Assembly: GCF_900187125.1 (NCBI RefSeq)
Contig: NZ_LT906468.1
Location: 1,178,001-1,242,000, forward strand
DNA: 64,000 nt
Source of the DNA: Sphingobacterium mizutaii
GTDB taxonomy: Bacteria > Bacteroidota > Bacteroidia > Sphingobacteriales > Sphingobacteriaceae
Direction: 5' to 3'
Under the pieces are notes generated by a model. That model had not been told where the DNA came from and did no database searches. It worked only from the letters and a program-made list of their open reading frames with translations. How positions within the stretch are numbered: the first letter of the stretch is position 1; each line of letters starts with the position of its first letter. The position numbers and the translations under genes are program-made. Positions 25,301-35,748 of the stretch are shown piece after piece.

Positions 25301-26176
25301 CTAACTGTTCTTAATGGTTAATCCTCCAAATAAAGATGTACCTGTGATATAAATCTTTTTGTTCTCGTCAGTCACGACTTCGATCATAGGTCTTCTGTCA
25401 TCTACCTCGCCAAAAATAGAAGATACATTTGAATACACTTTCCAATTTGTCGGCACAATGATCTTGGTGCTTCCGAATAATTGGAAGGTGTCGATGACAA
25501 CAGGTTGTTTTAAATCTGCCTGAAGGAAGTTTAACTGTGTACTGCCAAAAACAGATGTAATATTACCACCTAGGAAGTTCTTGCTCAGGATCACTTTTTT
25601 TGTATCGCTGAAAAAGTTGTCGACCTTCAGGTAGTTTTCAAAATCGGGTAGGAAATTTCTTCCGTATGGCCTATGCTCAGTACCGGTGGCCTGAGCATAG
25701 GAATCGTTAGGGTTTTGCGTGCCAGGGTTGGTTTGGCCTTCGGTATTCCCTTGGTAATCTTGGTTTACGCGTTTGTCCCAGTCGTACTCATCGTTTCGAG
25801 GAGGCGTGGTTGGTGGCAATTGCGGCGTGCTTTTGTTACGATTGATCAGGTAGAAGCCCAAAGCAATGGCTGCAGCAGGGATCAAGAACCTACCTAAGTG
25901 AATATCCAATTCATTCTTAAGTAAGAATACTGAACCGATGATGATTAGGACAATGGAGGATTTCTTTTCGAATTTTGAATTCACCCCAATGACTAGACCG
26001 ATGACGATCAAGATCGTTTCCCATCCGAACATCCAATGTGGGATGATCGTGCCCATGTTCAAGTTTTTGAAAAGGATAGCTACTCCTAGAAAAACAATGA
26101 TAAATCCGACTAAGTTGGAAGATTTGTTGTTTTTAGGTGGCTTTTCGTAATCTGTTTTCGTTGTTTGATTATTCAT
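25301..26176 (-). CDS. LiaF-like membrane protein
   Basis: 291 residues. A hydrophilic N-terminus is followed by about four hydrophobic helices (residues 22-130), a Pro/Asn/Gln-rich linker with many NxxT repeats, and a C-terminal beta-helical domain (FLGGNITSVFGSTQLNFLQADL, IFGEVDDRRP) as in the LiaF/YvqF C-terminal family. In Firmicutes LiaF inhibits the LiaS kinase and responds to cell-wall antibiotics. Here the adjacent kinase and regulator are of the LytS/LytTR type. CAAAAGTA on the plus strand (TACTTTTG on the minus) about 30 bp upstream fits the -7 promoter element. It is the first gene of the operon. Confidence 0.83.
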   Translation of the reverse strand: MNNQTTKTDYEKPPKNNKSSNLVGFIIVFLGVAILFKNLNMGTIIPHWMFGWETILIVIGLVIGVNSKFEKKSSIVLIIIGSVFLLKNELDIHLGRFLIPAAAIALGFYLINRNKSTPQLPPTTPPRNDEYDWDKRVNQDYQGNTEGQTNPGTQNPNDSYAQATGTEHRPYGRNFLPDFENYLKVDNFFSDTKKVILSKNFLGGNITSVFGSTQLNFLQADLKQPVVIDTFQLFGSTKIIVPTNWKVYSNVSSIFGEVDDRRPMIEVVTDENKKIYITGTSLFGGLTIKNS

Positions 26177-26445
26177 GATATTGTTTCCTTTTGAATTAGT
26201 TTACTCAAAAGTATAGCGAATATAAGCATAGCCACAGAGCAAATAGGTCTCTTGGGTATTTTTTTCGGTGAATTACTGCATTTAATCGGTGAAAATTCGA
26301 AATCATTTTGCCAACTCTTCAAATCTGATGCAATATTTTAATTATTATAATAATAATTTTTAAATAAAATTTGGATGATTGAATTTAATTATTATATATT
26401 TATGACTGAAAATAGAGGGTTAAACTTAAATTTTATATTAATCTA

Positions 26446-26784
26446 ATGGGAGATTTTGACAATAAAGAGCGTGAAGAGGTATTTTCAAAAAAGGTGAGAG
26501 CGGGCAAACGTACTTATTTTTTTGATGTGAAAGCCACTCGCTCGAACGATTATTATGTGACAATTACAGAAAGCAAAAAGCGCTTCGAAGACGGACAATT
26601 CATTAAACACAAGATCTTCCTTTATAAAGAAGACTTCGAAAAGTTTGCTGAAGGCCTTCAAGATGTAGTTGAATACATTAAAGCTAACCAAGAAGTTGTT
26701 GAAAAAAGATATGAGCCAAATCAAGACGAAAACGGTTTTGAGAACAATGGCGAACTAGTACAAAAAGACAATTACTCTTTTTAA
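26446..26784 (+). CDS. DUF3276 / PUR-alpha-like nucleic-acid-binding protein
   Basis: 112 residues, highly charged. The sequence VFSKKVRAGKRTYFFDVKATRSNDYYVTITESKK followed by KHKIFLYKEDFEKFAEGLQDVVEYI is the PUR repeat pattern of DUF3276, a family common in Bacteroidota and spirochaetes. Borrelia BpuR is a characterised relative that binds RNA and DNA. It is a single-gene unit with a 270-bp AT-rich upstream gap and its own terminator. Function in this phylum is not established; a global RNA or ssDNA binder is likely. Confidence 0.85.
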   Translation: MGDFDNKEREEVFSKKVRAGKRTYFFDVKATRSNDYYVTITESKKRFEDGQFIKHKIFLYKEDFEKFAEGLQDVVEYIKANQEVVEKRYEPNQDENGFENNGELVQKDNYSF

Positions 26785-26810
26785 TTTAGTTTTGAATACA
26801 TAATTAATGG

Positions 26811-26838
26811 GCCACTATAATTTAGTGGCTTTTTTTTA
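26811..26838 (+). terminator. Terminator after DUF3276 gene
   Basis: GCCACTA and TAGTGGC pair across a 5-nt loop, followed by nine T residues. Confidence 0.88.
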
Positions 26839-27046
26839 TTGCAAGCGGCTTTGGGAAGCCTAAAGCAATAAAATGAATGGGCCAAAGGGAAAGCCCAAAA
26901 AATAAACCCTAAGAAGAACCATTTGATTCCTTTGAATTTTATGCTATCGATTTCGTTAAATATGTTACAGGTATTATTTTACTAGATCGGTTAGAATTTC
27001 CTATTTTCGAAGATTTATTGAAACAAATTACTAATTACGAAATCAT

Positions 27047-29167
27047 ATGAACAAGTTGTTTTCAGCGGCTTGTCTCACGCTGTTTATCTTGTCGACAGTA
27101 GGGGCAGACGCGCAAACGAAAAAATTAACCTATGAGCAGGCATGGAACCAAGCGCCTTCATTGACCAAGACGATCAGTCGATTTGAAGGATGGGCCGATG
27201 CCAATCATTATATAGAAAGAGCAAACAACCAGCTTTTCAAAGTCAATGTAAAAACCGGTAAAAAGGAGAGCTACAGCTATCCTGTGAATACTTCGACGCA
27301 GGTTTTTGTGAAGGATAAAGATGTATTCATCCAATATCCGGAAGGGGAGGCTAAGAAATTGACCAATTCTCCGGAAGTAGAAGAACAGAACCCAACGCTA
27401 TCTCCCGATGGTAAATACGTCGCTTTTACAAGGAAAAGTGACTTGTATGGTCTGGAAGTGGCATCTGGAAAGGAAGTTCGCTACACCAATGATGGAACCG
27501 ATGTGATCTACAATGGTTGGTCTTCTTGGGTTTACTATGAGGAAATTTTAGGCCGTCCAACAAATTATAGGGCTTTCTGGTGGGCACCAGACAGTAAGGA
27601 GATTGCTTTTATGCGCTTTGATGACACGAAAGTTCCTATGTTCCCGATCTATGTTTCCAAAGGACAGCATGGCTACCTAGAGGAAACGCGATACCCAAAA
27701 GCTGGTGACCCTAACCCAGAGGTTAAAGTTGGTTTTGTGAAAGTGGAAGGTTCTCCAGTTGTTTGGGCTGATTTCAATGAGAAAGATGATCAATACTTTG
27801 GACAACCTTACTGGAGCTTTGATAGCCAATCGATCATGGTTCAGTGGATGAATAGGGAGCAGAATACCTTGAAGTTTTACGCTGTGAATCCTGAAAATGG
27901 TCAAAAAACAGAGATCTACAATGAGGAGCAGCCTACATGGATCAATTTGGACCATGATGAGCGTATCACTTATTTGGAAGATAACAAACATTATATCTTA
28001 AAATCGGATAAAACCGGCTGGGCACATTACTACCTATATACGTTGGATGGTAAATTGGTGAACCCTATCACGCAAGGTGACTGGCAGGTGACTTCCATCG
28101 AGCGTATCGATGAGAAAGGTAAAGTGCTTTATTTCTCTGCTAGGAAGGAAAATTCTGCAACGAAGGATCTTTACAGAATTGGCTTTGATGGAAAAAAAAT
28201 GCAGAGATTGACCTTTGGTGATTATACACATAATGTATTGGTGTCGCCTGATGGTAAATATTTCATCACAAACTATTCCAATATCTTCACGCCTAATAAG
28301 GTTGCTCTTGTGGACAATAAGGGCAAAGTTTTGAAGGAATTGGCAGATAGCAAGGCTGATGATTTTGCGAACTATAAAGTTGCAAAACGTGAGTACCTGA
28401 CCATCCCTTCTGAAGATGGTAAATTTAATCTTCCGCTTATCATCACCTATCCAACTGATTTTGATGAAACAAAACAGTATCCTGTGATCATGAGTATCTA
28501 TGGTGGCCCGGATGCGGGTACCGTAAGAAATACATGGAAAGGGGTGAATGGTGAATATTGGTCTCAAGAAGGAATTATTCAGATTGAGGCTGACCATAGA
28601 GCTTCTGGACATTTTGGTAAACAAGGAGTTGCTTGGATGCACAGAAACCTAGGAAACTGGGAATTGGTGGATTATATCACCGTAGCAAAATGGTTGAAAG
28701 CCAAGCCATTTGTGGCTAAGGACAAATTGTTGATCACTGGACATAGTTATGGTGGTTATATGACTTGCCTGGCATTGACCAAAGGAGCTGATTATTTTGA
28801 TTATGGTATTGCGGGTGCGCCGGTAACAAGCTGGGAGCTATATGATACGCATTATACCGAGCGTTGGATGGACACGCCGCAGTCTAATCCGGAAGGATAT
28901 AAGAACGGTTCTATTTTGCCTTATGTAAATCAATACAAAGGTAGGTTACGCATCATGCACGGAGACATGGATGATAACGTTCATATGCAGAATACCATTC
29001 AGTTGGTGGATGCCTTGACCGATAGAGCAGTGCCATTTGAATTGATGATCTATCCGGGGAGCAGACATGGATTCAACAGGTCAAAAAGTCCTTATGATTT
29101 CAAGGAAAGAACCAGGTTCTATTACCAATACCTATTGGATAAACCTGTTCCAGAAAATTTAAAGTAA
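27047..29167 (+). CDS. Dipeptidyl-peptidase IV (S9B serine peptidase)
   Basis: 706 residues, usual for bacterial DPP IV. Signal peptide ends near GADAQ. An N-terminal eight-bladed propeller (about 40-450) includes NPTLSPDGKYVAFTRKSDLYG and the Glu motif WVYYEEILGR that binds the substrate N-terminus. The C-terminal hydrolase has Ser567 in GHSYGGYMTCLAL, the Asp in HGDMDDNVHMQNT and the His in PGSRHGF. It releases X-Pro or X-Ala dipeptides from peptides in the periplasm. A TATTTTCG element lies upstream. Single-gene unit with a strong terminator. Confidence 0.93.
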   Translation: MNKLFSAACLTLFILSTVGADAQTKKLTYEQAWNQAPSLTKTISRFEGWADANHYIERANNQLFKVNVKTGKKESYSYPVNTSTQVFVKDKDVFIQYPEGEAKKLTNSPEVEEQNPTLSPDGKYVAFTRKSDLYGLEVASGKEVRYTNDGTDVIYNGWSSWVYYEEILGRPTNYRAFWWAPDSKEIAFMRFDDTKVPMFPIYVSKGQHGYLEETRYPKAGDPNPEVKVGFVKVEGSPVVWADFNEKDDQYFGQPYWSFDSQSIMVQWMNREQNTLKFYAVNPENGQKTEIYNEEQPTWINLDHDERITYLEDNKHYILKSDKTGWAHYYLYTLDGKLVNPITQGDWQVTSIERIDEKGKVLYFSARKENSATKDLYRIGFDGKKMQRLTFGDYTHNVLVSPDGKYFITNYSNIFTPNKVALVDNKGKVLKELADSKADDFANYKVAKREYLTIPSEDGKFNLPLIITYPTDFDETKQYPVIMSIYGGPDAGTVRNTWKGVNGEYWSQEGIIQIEADHRASGHFGKQGVAWMHRNLGNWELVDYITVAKWLKAKPFVAKDKLLITGHSYGGYMTCLALTKGADYFDYGIAGAPVTSWELYDTHYTERWMDTPQSNPEGYKNGSILPYVNQYKGRLRIMHGDMDDNVHMQNTIQLVDALTDRAVPFELMIYPGSRHGFNRSKSPYDFKERTRFYYQYLLDKPVPENLK

Positions 29168-29182
29168 TAATTGTCGATAAAA

Positions 29183-29213
29183 GGCTAAGAATATAAAATC
29201 TTAGCCTTTTTTT
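29183..29213 (+). terminator. Terminator after DPP IV gene
   Basis: GGCTAAGA and TCTTAGCC pair with an 8-nt loop and run into a T7 tract. Confidence 0.88.
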
Positions 29214-29283
29214 ATAGCATATAGGGCTTTAAAAAAATTGATTCCACCGAAAAAATTATCATATTTGCAATATTATTTATGCC

Positions 29284-30072
29284 ATGCTAGATTTTCTCAA
29301 AGACATTACATTTAAAGCTAACGACGTTGTTTTAAGAGCGATAGATATCCTCATGAGGAATTACATTTCTATTGCTGGTCTATGTTTTTTAATTTTTGTA
29401 ACATCCAACCTTTCTTCTTTTCTAGCTATGTATTTAGATTCTTCGAATCTGATCGTTAAGGTGCTTTTGTTGCTGTTGTTCGTGGCCGTTTATTTTGGCT
29501 TGCAATTAGTGCTGTTGAAGAAGGCTATATTCTTAGCAAAGGATGAAAAGAGCCATGGCTTGATGGATTATCTGCCGAGCATGTCGCAGTTTTGCTATTA
29601 TATTTTGGGACTGTTACTGTACAGTCTGATCGCATTCGTGATTTACATCATTATGTATGTGGCATTATTTCCATTGCTGTATTTAGGAGTCAACATGAAT
29701 ACGGTTCAGACCGAGATTCACCCCTTCTTGACGGGGGTAATCATGCTGTTTGTGTTGATCAGGACCACTTTCTTTCCGTTCTTCATCGTGGAGAATGGTT
29801 TCAATACCTTCAAATCGTACAGGTTCAGCCTAGCGATGACAAAAGGTAATGTTTTGAGGCTGTTGGCCATTATATTTATCGTTGCATTCACTCATCTACT
29901 ACAATTAGGTACAGAATACATGGGATACTCTTTGGTTTCAAAGATCTTGAGTCTGATCAATTCCTTTGTAATTATCCCAGTGGTTAGCGTTGTTATGTCA
30001 ATTGTGTATATTGACATGATAAAAGCCTATAAGGGCAGTTCTGATCCTTCCCTTATGGATAACATTATATAA
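29284..30072 (+). CDS. Hypothetical multi-pass membrane protein
   Basis: 262 residues with about six hydrophobic helices. Short basic segments lie between helices 2 and 3 (LLKKAIFLAKDEKSHG) and near the middle (FNTFKSYRFSLAMTKGNVLRLL). No catalytic motif is seen. The helix pattern and the repeated 'fkS..fS..mtkG' segment recall DUF975/glycerophosphodiesterase-associated membrane domains, but I cannot assign it. The dxr gene follows after 13 bp on the same strand and rseP after it, so it probably starts that operon. Confidence 0.7.
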   Translation: MLDFLKDITFKANDVVLRAIDILMRNYISIAGLCFLIFVTSNLSSFLAMYLDSSNLIVKVLLLLLFVAVYFGLQLVLLKKAIFLAKDEKSHGLMDYLPSMSQFCYYILGLLLYSLIAFVIYIIMYVALFPLLYLGVNMNTVQTEIHPFLTGVIMLFVLIRTTFFPFFIVENGFNTFKSYRFSLAMTKGNVLRLLAIIFIVAFTHLLQLGTEYMGYSLVSKILSLINSFVIIPVVSVVMSIVYIDMIKAYKGSSDPSLMDNII

Positions 30073-30085
30073 AATCATTTAAGTT

Positions 30086-31246
30086 TTGAGTAAAAGGAAA
30101 TTAGCCATATTAGGTTCTACGGGCAGTATTGGGACACAGACCTTAGAAGTAGTAGAACAATATCCTGATCATTTTTCGATTACTGTACTCTCTGCCGGAA
30201 GAAACGCCGATTTATTGATCCAACAGGCTCTTAAGTTCAAACCAGCTGCTGTAGTCGTTTGTGAAAAGGCTGCCTTTGAGAAGGTGAGAGATACTTTGCA
30301 GGGCAAGGGGATAGAGGTGCTGTTTGGTGAAGATGCACTCGTGGAAACGGTGCAAAGGGATGATATTGACATCGTCTTGACGGCGGTAGTAGGAGCAGTA
30401 GGACTTAGGCCAACGGTGGCAGCCATTGAGTCGGGTAAGGATATCGCCCTGGCAAATAAAGAGACTTTGGTAGTAGCTGGGGAATTGATAACAGGCTTGG
30501 TTGAAAAACATCAGGTTAAATTGTTGCCGGTAGATTCAGAGCATTCCGCTATATTTCAATGCTTGGCTGGTGAAGAAGCCAACCCTATTGAGAAGATTAT
30601 CCTTACTGCCTCGGGAGGTCCTTTCCGAGGAAAATCAATTGAAGATCTAAAGTCTGTTACGAAAGCGCAAGCTTTGAAGCACCCGAATTGGACCATGGGC
30701 GCTAAAATAACGATTGACTCGGCTTCCTTGATGAATAAAGGACTTGAGGTGATTGAGGCCAAATGGTTGTTTGGTTTGGAATATGACCAAATTGATGTGA
30801 TCATCCATCCGCAATCTATTATACACTCTTTGGTGCAATTTGAAGATGGTTCATTGAAAGCTCAGATGGGCTTGCCTGATATGAAACTTCCTATTCAATA
30901 TGCATTGACTTATCCGAAGCGATTTGAGAATAATTTCAAGCGTTTTAATTTCTTGGACTACCCGAATTTGACTTTTGAACAGCCAGATATGGAGGTTTTC
31001 CGTAATCTGAAGTTGGCTTTTCAGGCTCTTGAGGCGGGTGGTAATGCGGCCTGTGTGCTGAATGGTGCCAACGAAATCGTAGTGGAAGCTTTTTTGAATG
31101 ATCGAGTAGGATTTTTACAGATGAGTGAAATCATTGAAGAGACATTGTGTCAGGTGAAATCACAAAAAACGTTAAGTTTAGAGGATTATTTGCAGTTCGA
31201 TTTGGAAAGCCGGACTGTGGCACGAAGTTTAATAGAACGTATTTAA
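30086..31246 (+). CDS. dxr: 1-deoxy-D-xylulose 5-phosphate reductoisomerase
   Basis: 386 residues, full length. The start must be TTG: no in-frame ATG lies upstream and the frame begins properly with SKRKLAILGSTGSIGTQTLEVV, the NADPH-binding motif. Metal-binding residues are in LPVDSEHSAIFQCL (Asp, Glu), and the substrate loop is around LTASGGPFRG and MNKGLEVIEAKWLFG. It makes methylerythritol phosphate, the first committed step of the MEP isoprenoid pathway. rseP follows 38 bp downstream, an arrangement found in many bacteria. Confidence 0.95.
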   Translation: MSKRKLAILGSTGSIGTQTLEVVEQYPDHFSITVLSAGRNADLLIQQALKFKPAAVVVCEKAAFEKVRDTLQGKGIEVLFGEDALVETVQRDDIDIVLTAVVGAVGLRPTVAAIESGKDIALANKETLVVAGELITGLVEKHQVKLLPVDSEHSAIFQCLAGEEANPIEKIILTASGGPFRGKSIEDLKSVTKAQALKHPNWTMGAKITIDSASLMNKGLEVIEAKWLFGLEYDQIDVIIHPQSIIHSLVQFEDGSLKAQMGLPDMKLPIQYALTYPKRFENNFKRFNFLDYPNLTFEQPDMEVFRNLKLAFQALEAGGNAACVLNGANEIVVEAFLNDRVGFLQMSEIIEETLCQVKSQKTLSLEDYLQFDLESRTVARSLIERI

Positions 31247-31284
31247 ATAATTAAATAGTAAATAAAATAATAAAAATATAATCG

Positions 31285-32595
31285 ATGGGAATTGTAATCA
31301 TGATTGGGCAGGTACTTTTAGGCTTGTCATTATTAATCATCTTGCATGAGCTTGGGCACTTTCTAGCTGCACGAGCATTCGGAATCAAGGTGGAGAAGTT
31401 TTATCTTTTCTTTGATGCCTGGGGTGTGAAATTGTTCAAATTCAATTATAAAGGTTGTGAGTATGGTGTGGGCTGGTTGCCATTGGGTGGCTATGTGAAG
31501 ATTGCGGGTATGATCGATGAATCGATGGATACCGAACAGATGAAAGGGGAGCCACAACCATGGGAATTCCGTTCTAAACCAGCTTGGCAACGTTTGATCG
31601 TCATGCTAGGCGGTATTATTGTCAATGTAATCGTGGGTATTGTTGTTTTTTGGATGTTGACCTTTAAATATGGTACTACTGACTTTAACAATACGCAGCT
31701 TTATGGTGTGAAACCGGGCATTATCGGTGAGAAGGTAGGCTTGAAAGAAGGGGATAAGATCCTTGCCGTGAATGGTAAAAAAGCAAACCTATTCTACCAA
31801 GATCTATTGACTTCTGAGGTATTGATGGGCGATGCGGTATTGACCGTTGAACGTGCTGGTCAGCAAATGGAGATCAAGTTGCCTAGTGATATCCTGAATG
31901 ATATTTCTGAGCATAAGAAGAACGAGTTGGTTCAGCCTATGTTCAAGATGCTTCCGGTAACCATGGTCGAAAAGAATAGCCGGGCCGAGAAGATGGGACT
32001 GCAAGTAGGGGATAGCATCGTGTCTATTAATGGTGTTCAGGTGCAGCAATTGGATCAGTTCAAATCTGAATTGGCAGCGAATAAGAATAAGGAAGTTAAT
32101 TTGGATATTGTACGTAAGGGAAGTCCGATGGCCTTAAAAGCGGCAGCAGATAGCTCTTCTACTTTAGGTTTCTTGAACCTTCCTGTTGTGCAGCATAAAT
32201 ATGGTTTTATGGAATCATTGCCGTTGGGAGCTAGCAAAGCTTTCTCGGTAATCACAGATAACATCAAAGGTTTTGGAAAGATCTTCAAAGGTGAGGTTCG
32301 TGCGGATAAAGCGCTTTCAGGTCCAGTTGGGATTGCGACCATGTTTGGTACTGAGGTGGATTGGTTGAGGTTCTGGAGCTTGGTGGGTATGCTTTCTATG
32401 GCATTGGCATTTATGAATATCCTGCCAATTCCAGCATTGGATGGTGGCCACGTGATCTTCTTGTTGATTGAGATGATCCAAGGGAAGCCATTGAGTGATA
32501 AATTCTTGGAGAAAGCACAGATCGTTGGGTTTTTCATCATTATTGCCTTGATGATATTTGTGTTTGGAAATGATATTTTTAAGCTGACGAAGTAA
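31285..32595 (+). CDS. rseP: RIP metalloprotease RseP (site-2 protease)
   Basis: 436 residues. The zinc motif HELGH is at residues 21-25 in the first membrane helix. Two PDZ-like domains lie between about 125 and 290 (KPGIIGEKVGLKEGDKILAVNGK and NSRAEKMGLQVGDSIVSINGV). The second catalytic motif is NILPIPALDGGHV in the third helix. It cleaves membrane-embedded helices such as anti-sigma factors and remnant signal peptides in the inner membrane. It is downstream of dxr and followed by a strong terminator. Confidence 0.94.
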   Translation: MGIVIMIGQVLLGLSLLIILHELGHFLAARAFGIKVEKFYLFFDAWGVKLFKFNYKGCEYGVGWLPLGGYVKIAGMIDESMDTEQMKGEPQPWEFRSKPAWQRLIVMLGGIIVNVIVGIVVFWMLTFKYGTTDFNNTQLYGVKPGIIGEKVGLKEGDKILAVNGKKANLFYQDLLTSEVLMGDAVLTVERAGQQMEIKLPSDILNDISEHKKNELVQPMFKMLPVTMVEKNSRAEKMGLQVGDSIVSINGVQVQQLDQFKSELAANKNKEVNLDIVRKGSPMALKAAADSSSTLGFLNLPVVQHKYGFMESLPLGASKAFSVITDNIKGFGKIFKGEVRADKALSGPVGIATMFGTEVDWLRFWSLVGMLSMALAFMNILPIPALDGGHVIFLLIEMIQGKPLSDKFLEKAQIVGFFIIIALMIFVFGNDIFKLTK

Positions 32596-32616
32596 TCCAA
32601 GATAAAGAATTTAAGG

Positions 32617-32650
32617 GCCCTGAGGTATTGAGATCTCAGGGCTTTTTTTG
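32617..32650 (+). terminator. Terminator after rseP
   Basis: GCCCTGAG and CTCAGGGC pair with a 10-nt loop; seven T residues follow. Confidence 0.88.
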
Positions 32651-32683
32651 TGCATGTTGGCTTAAGAATAAAATAAAAAACTA

Positions 32684-32715
32684 TTGTTTCTGAATTAAAA
32701 TAATTTGTACCTTTG
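32684..32715 (+). promoter_or_regulatory. Bacteroidota-type promoter of the carA leader
   Basis: TTG at 32684-32686 and TACCTTTG at 32708-32715 are 21 nt apart and match the -33/-7 consensus (TTG ... TAnnTTTG) of the primary sigma factor in this phylum. Transcription should start near 32719. Confidence 0.7.
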
Positions 32716-32728
32716 TCTCCCGATAAAA

Positions 32729-32797
32729 ATGAAAGAGACCTTCTACCCAATAGCATTTCAAAAAGTAGTTTCTACTTCTCGTCAATATTTTAATTGA
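32729..32797 (+). CDS. Putative 22-residue leader peptide upstream of carA
   Basis: An ATG about 10 nt after the predicted transcription start opens a 22-codon frame (MKETFYPIAFQKVVSTSRQY plus FN). It ends at TGA 6 nt before a terminator hairpin. This is the layout of a transcription attenuator. The peptide is not rich in arginine (one codon), so simple arginine-tRNA attenuation is not obvious. An internal AAGTAG/CTACTT stem could be the competing structure. It may instead be a short non-coding leader. Confidence 0.45.
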   Translation: MKETFYPIAFQKVVSTSRQYFN

Positions 32798-32803
32798 TCT
32801 GTT

Positions 32804-32824
32804 AGCCCGTTTGGGCTTTTTTTA
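32804..32824 (+). terminator. Probable attenuator terminator in the carA leader
   Basis: AGCCC and GGGCT pair over a 4-nt loop and are followed by eight T residues. It lies between the leader promoter and carA, 60 nt before the carA ATG, so it must be read through or bypassed by a second promoter (a weak TACGTTTT lies further down). Confidence 0.75.
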
Positions 32825-32884
32825 TGTTTAGGAGTTAAGGAAATCTATCAGTAATTTAGTGATACGTTTTAACTAGAAATAAGA

Positions 32885-33985
32885 ATGACCAACTACAGCA
32901 AATTGCCAGCAATTTTAGTCCTAGAGGATGGAACAGTTTTTCATGGTAAAGCCGCAGGAAAGATCGGTACTACCACAGGTGAGATTTGTTTCAACACTGG
33001 TACGACTGGCTACCAAGAGATCTTTACAGATCCTTCCTATTATGCACAGATCATGGTTACGACCAATGCGCATATCGGAAACTATGGTATCGATGATGAG
33101 GATGAAGAGTCTAGAAAGATTCAGATTGCAGGTTTAGTTTGTAAGAACTATAACATCAACTACAGTCGTAAAATGGCTGACCAATCTATCCAGAATTATT
33201 TCGAAGAGGAGAATTTGGTGGGTATCTCGGATATCGATACGCGTTCATTGGTTCGTCATATCCGTAGTAAAGGTGCGATGAATGCTATCATTTCTTCAGA
33301 GAACCTAGATGTAGATTCTTTGAAAGCTGAATTGGCTAAGGTGCCTTCAATGGCTGGATTAGAGCTTTCTTCTCAGGTTTCTACGACCGAGCCATACTAC
33401 TATGGTGAAGAGGGCGCTCCGACTCGTATTGCTGTATTGGATTTAGGGATCAAAAAGAACATCTTGAGAAACTTTGATTCTCGTCAGGTATATGCTAAGG
33501 TTTTCCCTGCTAAAACTACCTTCGCAGAAATGCAAGAATGGAATCCAGACGGTTTCTTCATTTCAAATGGTCCTGGTGACCCTGCTGCAATGGATTACGC
33601 TATCCAAACTGTAAAAGATATCTTAGCTGCTGATAAACCGATGTTCGGGATTTGTCTTGGTCACCAAATCTTGGCACTTGCAAATGATATCAGAACGCAA
33701 AAAATGCACAATGGTCACAGAGGTATTAACCACCCTGTAAAGAATATTATCGCTAATAGATGTGAGATTACTTCTCAAAACCATGGTTTTGGTGTAGTAG
33801 CGGAAGATATTGAGAAGTCGGATAAAGTTGAGATCACTCACGTAAACTTAAATGACAATTCTATTGAAGGAATCCGCGTGAAAGGCAAGAATGCTTTCTC
33901 GGTACAATATCACCCAGAATCATCTCCAGGTCCACACGATTCAAGATATCTATTCGATGATTTTATCGCAATGGTAAAAGGATAG
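32885..33985 (+). CDS. carA: Carbamoyl-phosphate synthase small (glutaminase) subunit
   Basis: 366 residues. N-terminal CPSase small-chain domain (VLEDGTVFHGKAAG, CFNTGTTGYQEIFTDPSYYAQI) and C-terminal class I glutamine amidotransferase with the nucleophile Cys in FGICLGHQILA and the His-Glu pair in VQYHPESSPGP. It hydrolyses glutamine and feeds ammonia to CarB for arginine and pyrimidine synthesis. carB is not in the neighbourhood: a terminator and eno follow. Expression is probably controlled by the leader with its own terminator just upstream. Confidence 0.94.
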   Translation: MTNYSKLPAILVLEDGTVFHGKAAGKIGTTTGEICFNTGTTGYQEIFTDPSYYAQIMVTTNAHIGNYGIDDEDEESRKIQIAGLVCKNYNINYSRKMADQSIQNYFEEENLVGISDIDTRSLVRHIRSKGAMNAIISSENLDVDSLKAELAKVPSMAGLELSSQVSTTEPYYYGEEGAPTRIAVLDLGIKKNILRNFDSRQVYAKVFPAKTTFAEMQEWNPDGFFISNGPGDPAAMDYAIQTVKDILAADKPMFGICLGHQILALANDIRTQKMHNGHRGINHPVKNIIANRCEITSQNHGFGVVAEDIEKSDKVEITHVNLNDNSIEGIRVKGKNAFSVQYHPESSPGPHDSRYLFDDFIAMVKG

Positions 33986-34007
33986 TTTCAAAAAAAATAT
34001 TTTAGGG

Positions 34008-34039
34008 AGGTCGCATCGTGAAGATGTGACCTTTTTTTT
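34008..34039 (+). terminator. Terminator after carA
   Basis: AGGTCGCATC and GATGTGACCT pair (one G-T) over a 5-nt loop and continue into eight T residues. Confidence 0.85.
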
Positions 34040-34202
34040 GTCATCTATTTTAGGAGGAGGGAATAAGGCTAATCAATAGGTGATGGTCTTGTGCGGAGAG
34101 TATATGTATTGGTATATCTGTTGGGTTTGCGATTTTCATAATAATCAATGCAGGCATGATTTAATTTTTCTATGCATTAGGGCGAATCACTTAGATTTTT
34201 CA

Positions 34203-34254
34203 TATTTTTGATAAAGCAAGAATTATTGTTATATTAGTGTCTTAAATACACTAA
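34203..34254 (+). promoter_or_regulatory. eno upstream region: -7 element and leader hairpin
   Basis: TATTTTTG (34203-34210) fits the -7 consensus, without a clear -33. About 24 nt later TTAGTGT and ACACTAA (34234-34254) form a 7-bp hairpin in the predicted 5' leader of eno. The remaining 160 bp back to the carA terminator hold nothing recognisable. Confidence 0.45.
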
Positions 34255-34288
34255 GTAAAGTATTTAACGAAGGAAGATATTTAAATAA

Positions 34289-35599
<1,311 letters not shown>

Positions 35600-35618
35600 T
35601 TGACCTTAAGGTCAGAAA

Positions 35619-35645
35619 AGGGAGCCGCTTGGTTCCCTTTTTTTA
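35619..35645 (+). terminator. Terminator after eno
   Basis: AGGGAGCC and GGTTCCCT pair (one G-T) over a 4-nt loop and lead into a T7 tract. A small TGACCTTAAGGTCA palindrome directly precedes it. Confidence 0.82.
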
Positions 35646-35748
35646 TGCTTTTCGTTTTCACAAATTGAGTTTAGGTACTTTGCAGCGCCTCTAAATTTTA
35701 AAAAGATTTAGTTTTCCACAATGGTTAATTTAATTACTGTTTCTCCCC

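Noticed and set aside
28034..28642. A 202-codon minus-strand frame
   Set aside because: It is the antisense shadow of the dipeptidyl peptidase IV gene, which has all catalytic motifs.
32055..32756. A 233-codon minus-strand frame over rseP and its terminator
   Set aside because: It reads through the rseP terminator and the carA promoter, and its translation shows no recognisable motif.
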